Positions 51,552 to 60,669 of a stretch of 64,000 nt of DNA are shown here, in pieces. Origin of the DNA: Nocardia abscessus (GTDB lineage Bacteria > Actinomycetota > Actinomycetes > Mycobacteriales > Mycobacteriaceae); NCBI RefSeq assembly GCF_015477775.1, contig NZ_JADLQO010000001.1, positions 744,001 through 808,000 on the forward strand, written 5' to 3'. Every line of letters begins with the position of its first letter. Positions within the stretch are counted from its first letter, which is position 1. The position numbers and the translations under genes were made by a program. The notes under the pieces were generated by a model, which saw nothing but the letters and a program-made list of their open reading frames with translations, searched no databases and was not told the origin of the DNA.

Positions 51552-52601
51552 ATGGCTGACTCGGGCTCGCACGAGCAGGTCGGCAACTTGGTTCGCAGGC
51601 TACGCCTGGAACGCGGCTACACCCAGGCGGCGCTCGCCACCAGAGCAGGCTGCTCCCGCAGTCTCATTCAGCAGATCGAGAACGGCAGCCGCATACCGCC
51701 GCTGGCGCTACGGGAACGTCTGAGCCTTGCCCTCGGGGCGGAACTGCCGACCGACGGCAGCGCCGATCCCGCGACCGATCCGACCAGCAACACCTACTAC
51801 GACCTGCGGATGCGATTCAATGTCCTGCTGGGCAAGGACCCCGAATCGGTCGCGCGCGCACTGGGTATCGCGCAGAGCCTGATCGACGCCTCCGGCGCGC
51901 GAGCGGAGATCGAGCCGCTGCGCCTGATCGCGGATCGGCAGTTGGAACGGGCCGAGGAGATCCTCGCGCAGATTCCGTCGCGCAGCGCCACGGTATGGGA
52001 ATGGAACACCGTCACCGACTGGCTGACGATCCTGGAGCAGGCCACCGCGTCGGTGCGCGCGATCCACACCGCGGACCTGGGCACGATCGGCGGTGACGTC
52101 GGCGACGACTATCACGCGGCGATCCTGCGCCTCGCCGACAAGGCCCACCCGCCGAAGATCGATGTGCGGCGGATGTATGTGCTGGACGACATCTCGGATG
52201 TCTGGCCCTACGACGACAAACTGTGGAAACAGGCCCGCTCGGGCGTGGAGAGCGTGCTGGTCAAGCGCGAGTACGCGCGTAACGCGCAGAGCATGCTCGT
52301 CGTCGACGACCGCTACGTCGCGGTGGGCGAGTACGACTACTCGCGCCAGGCCAGGGTCGCGACGCGCTTCTCGGTGCTCAAGCACGACGTAGCGTTCGCG
52401 GTCCGGCGGTTCGAGAAACTCTACGACCTCAGGCGCGCGGGGACGGCCATCGTGGTCGACCAGATCGTCGCGCAACCGCCGCTGGCGGAGTTCGAACGAC
52501 TCACCGAAGGCAACTGCCGCAGCCTGTTCCGCGCCGCACTGCAGGAGCGGTGGAACGCCATGCTCGCACCAGGGGGCTCATCAGAAGGCGAGGTGCCGTG
52601 A
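51552..52601 (+). CDS. XRE-type HTH regulator with C-terminal sensor domain
   Basis: 349 aa. The N-terminal Cro/C1 HTH (about 10-65: LVRRLRLERGYTQAALATRAGCSRSLIQQIENGSRIP) is followed by a helical middle and a C-terminal domain. The tail contains RNAQSMLVVDDRYVAVGEYD, which looks like a degenerate phospholipase D-type HxK motif with the His replaced. ATG 51552 follows GGGAGG. Its stop overlaps the aminotransferase start (GTGA), so it probably regulates its own operon. Confidence 0.8.
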   Translation: MADSGSHEQVGNLVRRLRLERGYTQAALATRAGCSRSLIQQIENGSRIPPLALRERLSLALGAELPTDGSADPATDPTSNTYYDLRMRFNVLLGKDPESVARALGIAQSLIDASGARAEIEPLRLIADRQLERAEEILAQIPSRSATVWEWNTVTDWLTILEQATASVRAIHTADLGTIGGDVGDDYHAAILRLADKAHPPKIDVRRMYVLDDISDVWPYDDKLWKQARSGVESVLVKREYARNAQSMLVVDDRYVAVGEYDYSRQARVATRFSVLKHDVAFAVRRFEKLYDLRRAGTAIVVDQIVAQPPLAEFERLTEGNCRSLFRAALQERWNAMLAPGGSSEGEVP

Positions 52602-54037
52602 CTCAGAGCCAGGTGCTCACCGATCCGCTCGCCGACCTGGCGACGCTGACCAACCGCTCGGAGGCCAGGAAAAGGGAAGTGCGCGGGCACCTTTCCCGGG
52701 ACGCGTGGTTCGCGGGGACCGGTGGCCGCCGCTACACGGGCGTCATCGACGCCTACCACGGCGAAACCGGCCGGGCGCCGGACGCGCACGCCGTCGCGGC
52801 GCTGGACCGAGCGTGGCGGGAGAGCCTGCACATAGCGCCGTCCGCCGAATATCTCGACGGCCGGCTCTACGACAAGCGACAGCCGCTGATCCTGCGCGAG
52901 CTGGCGGCCCGCAAACTTTTCGAGCGCCTGTCGCATCCGGTGGAGGGGGTGCCCGGGGTCCGGGTACGCGCGGAGGAGGTGATCGTCTGCCCGTATTCCA
53001 GCACCATGCTGCTCGAGGAGGCCGTCGCCACCCTGGCCAGGCCCGGCGGAGTCATCGTGTGCCCCGAGGGGTTCTACAAGAGCTCCAGCATTCACGTGGA
53101 GAAGTTCGGCTTGCGGATCGTGTCGTGCCCGGTGGCTCCGGACGACGCCTTCAAGATCGACCCGGCCCGGTTGGCCCGCTGCCTCGACGAGCTGCGTGCG
53201 ACGGGCGAACTGTGCGGCGTGCTGCTCACGCTGCCGGGCAACCCGGTGGTCGCCGACTACACCGCTGCCGAGCTGGCGCAGATCGGGCGGGTGCTGCTCG
53301 ACAGCGGCGTGCCCGTCATCTGCGATATGGCCTTCGACCGGCTGGTGGCCTCGCACATCCCGATCGCCGCGCTGCACGTGGAAACCGAGCAGGGCATCCG
53401 GCGGCTCTACGACGTTGTGCTGACGCTGACCGGAAACTCCAAAGGCTACAACGCCTTCGGTCCCTGCAAGATGGGCGCGGCGTGCACCGGGGACAGCGCG
53501 TGGCTGGAGCGGATCCGGGAACGGCTCACCATCTCGTTCCAGCGCGAGACCACCCACCTGGCGCGCGCGATCCTGGAGCACACCCCCGAGGACTACTTCG
53601 ACCGCAACCACACGCTGATGCGCGCGCAGATCGATCGGGCCTGCGACCATATCGCCGCGATCAACGCCCGGCTCGGGGCAGATGTGCTGCGACCGCTGGG
53701 AAGGCCGGAAGGAATGTTCGTCTCGGTCGTGTTCGATCGCGCGCTCCTCGACCAGGCGGGCGTGCGCACCAGCGCGCAGGTGGAGGACATGATGCTCGCC
53801 GTGGCAGGCGTCGACAGCGTCGCGCTGGACCGGACCGGCTCGCTGCGTCCCGGCGTCCGGTTGAACATCCTTGCCCCGCGCAAAGCCCCGCGACACGAAT
53901 CGCCCGCGCTGATCGAGGAATTGTTCGACCGGCTGGAGCAATTGATCCGCGATATCGCGGGCGGACTCACCTATCGCCATGCGCTCGCTACTCGGGGCCT
54001 GACCGCCGTGGCCGCCGAGCCCAGGGCGGCGCGATGA
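52598..54037 (+). CDS. PLP-dependent aminotransferase, class I/II
   Basis: 479 aa fold-type I aminotransferase. The PLP lysine is Lys282 in TGNSKGYNAFGP; the phosphate-binding region is near PYSSTMLLEEA, with TLPGNPVVADYT and CDMAFDRL. It is longer than typical aspartate-type enzymes (about 400 aa) because of N-terminal sequence. The substrate is unknown. Overlaps at both ends (GTGA, ATGA) tie it to the regulator and to the dehydrogenase-like gene. Confidence 0.85.
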   Translation: MTQSQVLTDPLADLATLTNRSEARKREVRGHLSRDAWFAGTGGRRYTGVIDAYHGETGRAPDAHAVAALDRAWRESLHIAPSAEYLDGRLYDKRQPLILRELAARKLFERLSHPVEGVPGVRVRAEEVIVCPYSSTMLLEEAVATLARPGGVIVCPEGFYKSSSIHVEKFGLRIVSCPVAPDDAFKIDPARLARCLDELRATGELCGVLLTLPGNPVVADYTAAELAQIGRVLLDSGVPVICDMAFDRLVASHIPIAALHVETEQGIRRLYDVVLTLTGNSKGYNAFGPCKMGAACTGDSAWLERIRERLTISFQRETTHLARAILEHTPEDYFDRNHTLMRAQIDRACDHIAAINARLGADVLRPLGRPEGMFVSVVFDRALLDQAGVRTSAQVEDMMLAVAGVDSVALDRTGSLRPGVRLNILAPRKAPRHESPALIEELFDRLEQLIRDIAGGLTYRHALATRGLTAVAAEPRAAR

Positions 54038-55008
54038 TCGTCGGAGTGCTGCGCGAGACGGCTCCGCGGGAGGCCCGCGTGGCGCTCACGCCCGAGGGGG
54101 TGCGCACGCTCTCGACGGCCGGCCTGGATGTTGTCGTGGAGGAAGGCGCGGGGCAGGGCGCGGGTTTCGCCGACGCGGCCTATCGCGCGTCGGGGGCGGC
54201 CGTCGTCGCTGATCGCGCGACGGTCTTCGAGCGCGCGGGCATCGTGGTCTGGGTGAAACCGCCTGCGTTCGGACTGGATTCGATGCCGCTGCGAGCGGGG
54301 ACGACGCTGGTCGGTTTCCAGGATCCGCACTATCGCCGCGACGAGATCGACCGGTTGCGCGACCGCGGCATCGAGTCGGTCGCCTTCGACTGGGTGCCGC
54401 GCGAGGCCGCGACCACCGAGTTCGATGCGCTGTCCGGCATGAGCCGGATCGCGGGCGCGGTGGGCTACGCCGAAGGCAGGCGGCTGCTGGCCGCGCCGCG
54501 GCTCACCCGCCCGGTGCGTGCTCTCGTCCTGGGGTGCGGGGTGGCCGGCCTGGCCGCGGTCGCGGCGGCGCGCACGTTCGACGACGAGAAGCCGACGGCG
54601 GTCGGCAACCGCCTCGAGCAACGGGCCGCCGCCTTCGATGCGGGGGCGGGGCATTTCGTGCCGAACCAGGACGACAACGCGGCGCTGCTGGAATCGCTCG
54701 CCGCGACGCGGCCGGATCTCGTGGTCTGCACCGCCGTGCACCGCGGATCCCGGGCGCCGCGCCTGCTCGAACAGGAGGCATTGGACCTGCTCGGCTCGGG
54801 AACCGTCGTCGTGGATCTCGTAGCCAAGGCGGGCGGCAATTGCGTGGCCACCGTGGCGGACAAGACCGTGACCCTGCCCAACGGTGTGGTGGTCACGCAT
54901 CGCTCCAACTATCCGGCCAGCCGTCCGGCGGCGGCCAGTCACGCATACGGCGCGGCGACGGCCGCCATGGTGCTGCGAATCGCCCGGGCAGCGACCGAAG
55001 CGCCTTGA
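54034..55008 (+). CDS. Alanine dehydrogenase/PntA domain I-like protein
   Basis: 324 aa. The N-terminal AlaDH/PNT domain starts IVGVLRETAPREARVALTPEGVRTL. A Rossmann NAD motif is LGCGVAGLAAVAA (about 167-179). The end reads KAGGNC and THRSNYPASRPAAASHAYG, as in transhydrogenase PntA domain I. It lacks the membrane and domain III parts and any PntB neighbour, so it is likely a soluble NAD-dependent oxidoreductase. Shorter than AlaDH (about 370 aa). Confidence 0.8.
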   Translation: MIVGVLRETAPREARVALTPEGVRTLSTAGLDVVVEEGAGQGAGFADAAYRASGAAVVADRATVFERAGIVVWVKPPAFGLDSMPLRAGTTLVGFQDPHYRRDEIDRLRDRGIESVAFDWVPREAATTEFDALSGMSRIAGAVGYAEGRRLLAAPRLTRPVRALVLGCGVAGLAAVAAARTFDDEKPTAVGNRLEQRAAAFDAGAGHFVPNQDDNAALLESLAATRPDLVVCTAVHRGSRAPRLLEQEALDLLGSGTVVVDLVAKAGGNCVATVADKTVTLPNGVVVTHRSNYPASRPAAASHAYGAATAAMVLRIARAATEAP

Positions 55009-55016
55009 CGCCCGAC

Positions 55017-55030
55017 GAGAACGTGTTCTA
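55017..55030. promoter_or_regulatory. KstR-like operator
   Basis: GAGAACGTGTTCTA fits the KstR consensus TnnAACnnGTTnnA except for the first base. It lies 9 bp upstream of the SDR start codon and 8 bp after the previous stop, where it would block transcription initiation. KstR represses steroid-catabolism genes in Nocardia, Rhodococcus and Mycobacterium. Confidence 0.6.
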
Positions 55031-55039
55031 ATTTTTGGC

Positions 55040-55807
55040 ATGCGCAGATTTGACGGACGCCGCGTGATGGTGACGGGAGCGGGCTCCGGCATCGGGCAGG
55101 GCATCGCCTTGCGGTTGCTGGACGAGGGGGCGCAGCTGGTCGCCGCCGATATCGATGCGGCGGGCTTGGCAGCTACCGCCGGCAAGGCGGGTGACGGCGC
55201 CGAACGCCTGCGCACCGTCGAGGTGGACACGGCCGATCCGGCGTCCGTGCGCACGGCGACCGGACAGGCGCTCGAGTTCCTCGGCGGGCTGGACGTGCTG
55301 GTCAACGCCGCGGGCATCCTGCGGCCCGCGCGCACCCACGAGATGCCGCTCGAAGTCTGGGACCAGGTGATCAGGGTGAATCTCACCGGCACCTTCTTGA
55401 TGACCCAGGCCGCGCTGCCCGCTCTGCTGGACACCGGACGCGGCGTGGTGGTCAACATCTCCTCGACGGCGGCCTTCAGCGCGGCGCCCTACCTCGCCTC
55501 CTATGCCGCGTCCAAGGGCGGCGTGAACGCCTTCACCCACTCCATCGCCCTGGAGTACGCCAAGCAGGGGTTGCGCGCGGTGAACATCGTTCCGGCGGGC
55601 ATCACCAGCGGTATCACGACGAAGTCCATCCTGGATCAGCCCGAGGGGTTCGATCCACAGCTGTTCTCCCGGCTGACCGGATGGCTCAACGGTGGCGCGC
55701 TGGGCAGCCCGGAGGACATCGCCGGAGTGGTCGCCATGGTCGCCTCCGACGACGGGCGGTACATGACCGGCACCGAGATCCGGGTGGACGGCGGCGCGCT
55801 GATGTAG
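55040..55807 (+). CDS. Short-chain dehydrogenase/reductase, possible steroid dehydrogenase
   Basis: 255 aa classical SDR. The cofactor motif TGAGSGIG lies at 12-19, NAAG is present, and the active site is Ser in NISSTAAF plus Tyr155/Lys159 (YAASKGG). The KstR-like site in front suggests a role in sterol or cholesterol side-chain or ring metabolism; this is inference from regulation. ATG 55040 has no Shine-Dalgarno, consistent with a leaderless transcript from the overlapping TTCTAAT -10. Convergent neighbour begins at the next base. Confidence 0.88.
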   Translation: MRRFDGRRVMVTGAGSGIGQGIALRLLDEGAQLVAADIDAAGLAATAGKAGDGAERLRTVEVDTADPASVRTATGQALEFLGGLDVLVNAAGILRPARTHEMPLEVWDQVIRVNLTGTFLMTQAALPALLDTGRGVVVNISSTAAFSAAPYLASYAASKGGVNAFTHSIALEYAKQGLRAVNIVPAGITSGITTKSILDQPEGFDPQLFSRLTGWLNGGALGSPEDIAGVVAMVASDDGRYMTGTEIRVDGGALM

Positions 55808-56446
55808 TCAGCGGGGGGTCGCGACCAGCAGGTGATGCGGGATCGGCGTATTCGCCAGGCGACGGTGCTCGACATCGCAGCCCGCCTGTTCCAGCGCCGA
55901 GATCACCTCCGGCACCGGACGCAGCGTGAAGCCATAGGACGTGAACGGCAGTTTCGCCATCGCGTCCGGATCGCCGATGCCGATCACCAACCGGCCGCCC
56001 GGCCGGACCACCCGGGACAGCTCGGCGCAGGCCGCGGTCAGATCCGGCACGAAGTAGACGGTGTTGACCGTGATCGCGGCGTCCAGGCTGTCGTCCGCCA
56101 GCGGCAGCGCGGTGAGCGAACCCTCGGCCAGGCGCAGGCGACCGGAATCGAGGTCGCTCGCACGACCCGAGCGCGCCCGGGCCAGCATGTCCGCGGAGAT
56201 CTCCACACCGTGCACCACGCCGTCCGCGCCGACCCGATCGAGCAGCAGGGAAAGCCCTGCGCCGCCGCCGAATCCGATGTCGGCGGCGGTGCCGCCCGGT
56301 GCGACGTCCGTGGCCTCGACCGCTCCGGCGATGGCGACTTTGTTGCCGCGATTGAGCAGAAAGGCGACACCCTTGCCGAGCACGCCGTGCGGATTGCCGA
56401 GCTGACCGGCGAGGGTGGACAGCAGGCGGGCGCGAACGGAGTTCAT
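55808..56446 (-). CDS. Class I SAM-dependent methyltransferase
   Basis: 212 aa Rossmann methyltransferase: motif I AADIGFGGGAGLSLLL (about 54-69), acidic residue in VVHGVEISADML, and later LPLADDSLDAAITVNTVYFVPD. The methyl acceptor is unknown. ATG 56446 lies 7 nt from a TACGAT -10 (leaderless); ATG 56455 is an alternative. Its stop touches the SDR stop (TAG followed by TCA), leaving no spacer. Confidence 0.85.
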   Translation of the reverse strand: MNSVRARLLSTLAGQLGNPHGVLGKGVAFLLNRGNKVAIAGAVEATDVAPGGTAADIGFGGGAGLSLLLDRVGADGVVHGVEISADMLARARSGRASDLDSGRLRLAEGSLTALPLADDSLDAAITVNTVYFVPDLTAACAELSRVVRPGGRLVIGIGDPDAMAKLPFTSYGFTLRPVPEVISALEQAGCDVEHRRLANTPIPHHLLVATPR

Positions 56447-56554
56447 GGGCGTCATCGTATCGGCCCCGCCGTAGCGGACGACGCGGTGAATGTCCGAATA
56501 CTGTTCCCCTGGTATCCGTTCGGATACCGCGCTGCCTAGCGAAGGACGACCGCG

Positions 56555-57970
56555 ATGCGCCGACCGATGATCGTTTTCGCCGCCTGCGCGCTGGCTCTGC
56601 TTTCCGGTCAGCCCGCATCGGCTGCCGCGCCGTGGGGGCCGCTCGCGCCGCCGAATCCTTTCCTCGGCCCGCCCGGCACCGCGACCATGCACGGCGACGC
56701 GGGGTCCTCGGACGTGACCGCGCTGGCCGGGCCCGGAGTCCGTGCCGCGACCGTCGCGGCGTATCCGCTGGCCTCCGCGTGCCCCACGCTGCTGGAAGGG
56801 TCGGACCGTCTCGTGGTCGCCCTGTGCACCGCGATCGCGGGACAGACCCCGACGGTGCAGCTGCTCGATCCCGCGGCTCCGGGGCCGCTGGCGAGCTCGC
56901 TCGCGGCGCTGCCGTTGGCCAAAGGCAGCTTGCTCGGCGGCGTCTACGCCTACCTCGACCAGGACGACCGCCTGGTGGTCGTGGACGGCACCGACCGGCT
57001 GCTCCGGATACGGCACGAGCGGGACGTGGCGGGGGCCTGGCGGCTGATCGGCGAGGACGCCGCCGACCTCGGCTCGGTGCTCCCACCCGGGGACGATGTG
57101 ACCGGTCTCGTGCCGGATTGGTCGGGCAATGTGTGGTTCGCGACCGGCCAGGGCGTGGTCGGGTTCGTCACCGCCGCCGGTCAGGTGTCGACGCTGGCGC
57201 TGCCCGCGGGAGAACGCGTGGCCAACAGCATCTCGGCGGCGCCGAGCGGGCACGTCGCGGTGGCGACGACGCACGCGCTGTACGAACTGCGCGTCGCCGC
57301 GTCCGGGGCTCCGGAGATCGTGTGGCGCGCGGCCTACGACCGGGGCTCGGCGCGCAAGCCGGGGCAGCTGAGCTGGGGCACCGGTTCCACACCCACCTAC
57401 TTCGGGCCTGCGACCGGTGCGGACTATCTGACCATCGTCGACAACGCCGCCGGGCAGGTGCGCGCGCTGGTATTCCGTTCGGGGACCGGCCAATTGATCT
57501 GCGCGGCGCCGGTGCTCGGCGAAGGCGGCCCGGGCAGCGAGAACTCGCCGGTCGGGATCGGCCGCTCGGTCTTCGTGGCAGGCACATACGGATACCCGTA
57601 CCCGGCGCTCCCCGAGGGCGCGGGACCTGCGGTGCCTGCGAGCGCGCCGTTCACGGGCGGGATGACGCGCGTCGATGTGACCGGTGACGGATGCCGCGTG
57701 GTGTGGGAGAACACGATTCGCAGTGCGGCCGTACCGCGCCTGTCCACCGTGGACGGGCAGCTGTACACCGTCGCGCGCGTCGGCGCCGACCACACCACGC
57801 CCCTCGACGGGTACGCGTTCACCGTCCTCGACCCGGAAACCGGGGCGGTCACCGCCTCGCATCCCCTCCCAGGCACCATCGTCGACGATCCGCTCCAGAC
57901 CGCGCCGCTGATCACCCAGGACGGCCACCTGCTGCAAGGGACGATCACCGGAATCCTGCGCGTCGGCTGA
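56555..57970 (+). CDS. Secreted beta-propeller-like protein
   Basis: 471 aa. A signal peptide (1-24, ending ASAAAP) is followed by repeated strand-rich segments (for example DWSGNVWFATGQGVVGFVTAAGQ, GTGADYLTIVDN, TVDGQLYTVARVG), the pattern of a beta-propeller. No catalytic motif or PQQ signature is evident, and three Cys pairs are possible. Probably extracytoplasmic; function unknown. ATG 56555 follows GAAGGAC. Confidence 0.72.
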   Translation: MRRPMIVFAACALALLSGQPASAAAPWGPLAPPNPFLGPPGTATMHGDAGSSDVTALAGPGVRAATVAAYPLASACPTLLEGSDRLVVALCTAIAGQTPTVQLLDPAAPGPLASSLAALPLAKGSLLGGVYAYLDQDDRLVVVDGTDRLLRIRHERDVAGAWRLIGEDAADLGSVLPPGDDVTGLVPDWSGNVWFATGQGVVGFVTAAGQVSTLALPAGERVANSISAAPSGHVAVATTHALYELRVAASGAPEIVWRAAYDRGSARKPGQLSWGTGSTPTYFGPATGADYLTIVDNAAGQVRALVFRSGTGQLICAAPVLGEGGPGSENSPVGIGRSVFVAGTYGYPYPALPEGAGPAVPASAPFTGGMTRVDVTGDGCRVVWENTIRSAAVPRLSTVDGQLYTVARVGADHTTPLDGYAFTVLDPETGAVTASHPLPGTIVDDPLQTAPLITQDGHLLQGTITGILRVG

Positions 57971-58808
57971 CCTCGTGGACGTACCAGGAGGGTGATCCGG
58001 GTCACCATTCTCGATCTGCCCTCGACCTCGCCTCCGGATCACCGTTCCGGTTGTGCCCAGAAGGACGTGTCGGGCTGTACGACGATGGTCCCGGCCAGTC
58101 GTCGGATTGTGACGCGCGTCTCTCGAACTCGGGTGTCGCGGTGTCGATTTCGCGAGGTTCCGGCCGGTGCGGAGCCGAGTGAGGCGAAGATCACATACCT
58201 CGTTACGGTTGCGGCCGAGGTGCTGAATCGAGCGGGCGAACCGGTCGGATCGGGCCCCTTTTCCCGGCCGGTTAATCCGGAGCCTGTCGGGGAACTGGCC
58301 GGTCTTCCTCGCGCGCCACTATGTCCTTACCCGGTTTATTACCGCGTAAACAAACTTGTGGTCTCTTTCTTTCGCGGAAGTGTCAGCAACTGACAATTAG
58401 TGCAAATGAACGTGCAGGTGGGAGGCCATGTCAGCAACCATGGAGAGGTCTATCTTCTGGCCCGGCTAACGCCACGGAGAGGTTCCCGAGCTATTGCGAA
58501 GCCGATTCCGGGTGGGTGTTTCGCCGGTCTCGCCGACATGGTGCCCGGCCGTCGAAACGGCGAGCGCGCGGGTCGCATGTAGTTAGCTGACCCGGGCCGG
58601 AAGAGTGGTCCCGCAAGGGTTTGCTGGAGCGCTGCTTTATACGCTTGACCTCGGCGGGGAGGGTTGCGTAGGGATAACGATTGTGTAGAGTTGACGGTAA
58701 CGCTGGCCGCAGCTCGAGCGCGACTCGCTGCGGCCAGCGGAACTCAAATGGGGGAGTATTCAAGCGATCTGGAAGCCACGTAGCTGCCGATTGTCCCGAC
58801 TGTGTCGC
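57971..58808. other. Intergenic region between convergent genes
   Basis: 838 bp. No open frame has credible composition. Near the end TTGACC (58645-58650) and TAGGGA (58669-58674) are spaced 18 bp like a promoter reading towards the hairpin at 58701, which could define a short RNA of unknown nature. A T-rich patch at about 58320-58400 stands out from the GC-rich background. Nothing else is recognised. Confidence 0.4.
58701..58739. terminator. Large hairpin after the SpoIIM-like gene
   Basis: Arms CGCTGGCCGCAG (58701-58712) and CTGCGGCCAGCG (58728-58739) are perfect, and inner CGAG/CTCG extends the stem with a 2-nt bulge. No T tract. It lies about 70 bp past the stop of the minus-strand gene. 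Confidence 0.55.
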
Positions 58809-59825
58809 TCAGGGTGTGCTGAATGTTGGCTGCGTCACAGTGGAAAGTTCATCGCCGGTGGTCGCGGCATCCGGTTCGGCCTGCTCCGTGACCGCACGCC
58901 GTCCCACGCCGAACACGTACACCAGGAACAACGCCTCGGCGGTGAACCCGATCGCGATGCGTATCGGTGCGGGCAGCGGACTCGGCGTCACGAATCCCTC
59001 GATGAAGCCACACACCAGCAACACGCCGACCAGGCCGAGCGCCACGGTCGCGGTCGCCCGGCCCTGCCTGGCCACCGCATCGACCCGGCTGAGCCGACCG
59101 GGATCGATCAGTGTCCAGCCGAGTTTCAGGCCCGCGCCGCCCGCCACGAACACCGCGGTCAGCTCCAGCGTGCCGTGCGGAAGGATGAAGCCGAAGAACG
59201 AATCCAGCCGCCCAGCGTCGGCCATCAGCCCCGCGGTGACGCCCAGATTGAGCGCGTTCATGAACAGCAGGTAGACCGCGGGCAGGATCAGCACCCCGGT
59301 GAACAAGGCGATCGCCGCCACCCACGCGTTGTTCGTCCACACCTGCGCGGCGAAAGCTCCCTGCGGATGCTCCGAGTAGTACGTCTCGAACGCGCCGCCC
59401 GGCGCGGTGAGACTTCGTGTGTCAGTCGGAATCCCGAGCACTTCGCGAGCCGAATCGAACCGGTCCACCCAGACGGCCAAGCCGGCCGAGACGAACAGGA
59501 ACACCGCCGCCACGCCGACCCACCACGGCGACGAGCGATACAGCGCCGCCGGGAAGCGGTGGCTGAAGAATCGGCCGATCTCCTGCCAGGTGTCGGCTCG
59601 CGTCCCGAGCACCCGGCCCCGCGCACGCGCCAGCAGCGCGCTGAGTCCGGCGATCAGCTCGGGGTCCGGGCTGTGCGACTGCAGCCGCGCCAGCTGCTGG
59701 GAGGTGCGGCGGTAGAGCATGACGAGTTCGTCCGCCTCCGCCCCGGTCAGCTTGCTCCGTTTGGACAAGTAGTCGAGCCGGTCCCACGCCCTGCGGTTCG
59801 CCAGGCTGTATGCGTCCACGTCCAT
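58809..59825 (-). CDS. Stage II sporulation protein M (SpoIIM/DUF95) family membrane protein
   Basis: 338 aa. A soluble N-terminal region (about 1-95) precedes five membrane segments, with FMNALNLGVTAGLMADAG and ILPHGTLELTAVFVAGGAGLKLGW (Glu and His in the signature HGxxE). In non-sporulating actinobacteria the family occurs with RDD and MoxR genes, as here and at Rv3694c-Rv3695; function unknown. Divergent from the RDD gene with a 43-bp gap. Confidence 0.88.
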   Translation of the reverse strand: MDVDAYSLANRRAWDRLDYLSKRSKLTGAEADELVMLYRRTSQQLARLQSHSPDPELIAGLSALLARARGRVLGTRADTWQEIGRFFSHRFPAALYRSSPWWVGVAAVFLFVSAGLAVWVDRFDSAREVLGIPTDTRSLTAPGGAFETYYSEHPQGAFAAQVWTNNAWVAAIALFTGVLILPAVYLLFMNALNLGVTAGLMADAGRLDSFFGFILPHGTLELTAVFVAGGAGLKLGWTLIDPGRLSRVDAVARQGRATATVALGLVGVLLVCGFIEGFVTPSPLPAPIRIAIGFTAEALFLVYVFGVGRRAVTEQAEPDAATTGDELSTVTQPTFSTP

Positions 59826-59868
59826 TCGGTTGCCTCCCACTCCCGCCGGTCGCAAGAATGCTATCGAC

Positions 59869-60669
59869 ATGGCTGAGTTCACCACCGGCGAAGCAGTGGC
59901 CCTCGAACTGCCGATCGCCCGGATCCCCACGAGGGCCAGCGCGTTCCTGATCGACGTGCTGGCCCAGTGCACGCTCGGGTTCGTGCTGCTGTTCGCGATC
60001 GTCACGCTGCTGCTGCCCGCGGGCCTCGACTCGGCCTGGCTCGACGTGGTGATGCTGGTCACCATCGTGACCGTGCTGGTCGGCTACCCGGTGACCTGTG
60101 AGACCGCTTGGCGCGGACGCACACTGGGCAAACTGATGCTCGGGCTGCGCGTGGTGCGCGAGGACGGCGGGCCGATCGACTTCCGGCACGCCCTCACCCG
60201 CGGCTTGGCGGGCGCGATCGTCGATTTCTGGATGCTCGGCGGGTTCGGCGCCATCGCGGTGCTCACCTCGATGTGCTCGCCGCATGCGCGTCGGATCGGT
60301 GACGTGCTAGCCGGCACCGTGGTCGTGCACGCGCAACGACCGCTGCCGCCGCCCGCGCTGGCGATCGCGCCGCCGTGGTTGACCGGGTGGAGCGCCCAGC
60401 TGGACCTGGCCGGGCTGCCGGAGGATCTGGCGTTGGCGGTGCGGCAGTACCTGACGCGCTTCCGCACGTTGACGCCCGCGGCGCAACATCATCTGGGCAC
60501 GGCGCTCGTGGCCGAGGTGTGCGGCCGGCTGCGGGTCGCGCCGCCGACCGGTTGTCCGCCGCTGCAGATCCTCGGCGCGGTGATCGCCGAACGACAGCGC
60601 CGGGTGCTGCCGCCGCCGGTGTTCCCGGTGTTCCCGCCGCGCGCAGGTCAGCCGTACGCCGCTACGTAG
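59869..60669 (+). CDS. RDD-family membrane protein
   Basis: 266 aa. The RDD domain (about 15-160) opens with ARIPTRASAFLIDVL (the Arg-Asp pair) and has three membrane segments; TLGKLMLGLRVV and ARRIGDVLAG are family features. The C-terminal 100 residues are a soluble helical domain. It is the equivalent of Rv3695. ATG 59869 follows a TATCGA -10 directly (leaderless). Its last 22 bp overlap the end of the convergent deaminase gene. Confidence 0.88.
   Translation: MAEFTTGEAVALELPIARIPTRASAFLIDVLAQCTLGFVLLFAIVTLLLPAGLDSAWLDVVMLVTIVTVLVGYPVTCETAWRGRTLGKLMLGLRVVREDGGPIDFRHALTRGLAGAIVDFWMLGGFGAIAVLTSMCSPHARRIGDVLAGTVVVHAQRPLPPPALAIAPPWLTGWSAQLDLAGLPEDLALAVRQYLTRFRTLTPAAQHHLGTALVAEVCGRLRVAPPTGCPPLQILGAVIAERQRRVLPPPVFPVFPPRAGQPYAAT

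Noticed and set aside
55808..58042. 744-codon minus-strand frame that would fuse the methyltransferase with a long N-terminus
   Set aside because: The extension is antisense to the secreted protein gene at 56555. A proper start for the methyltransferase is at 56446.
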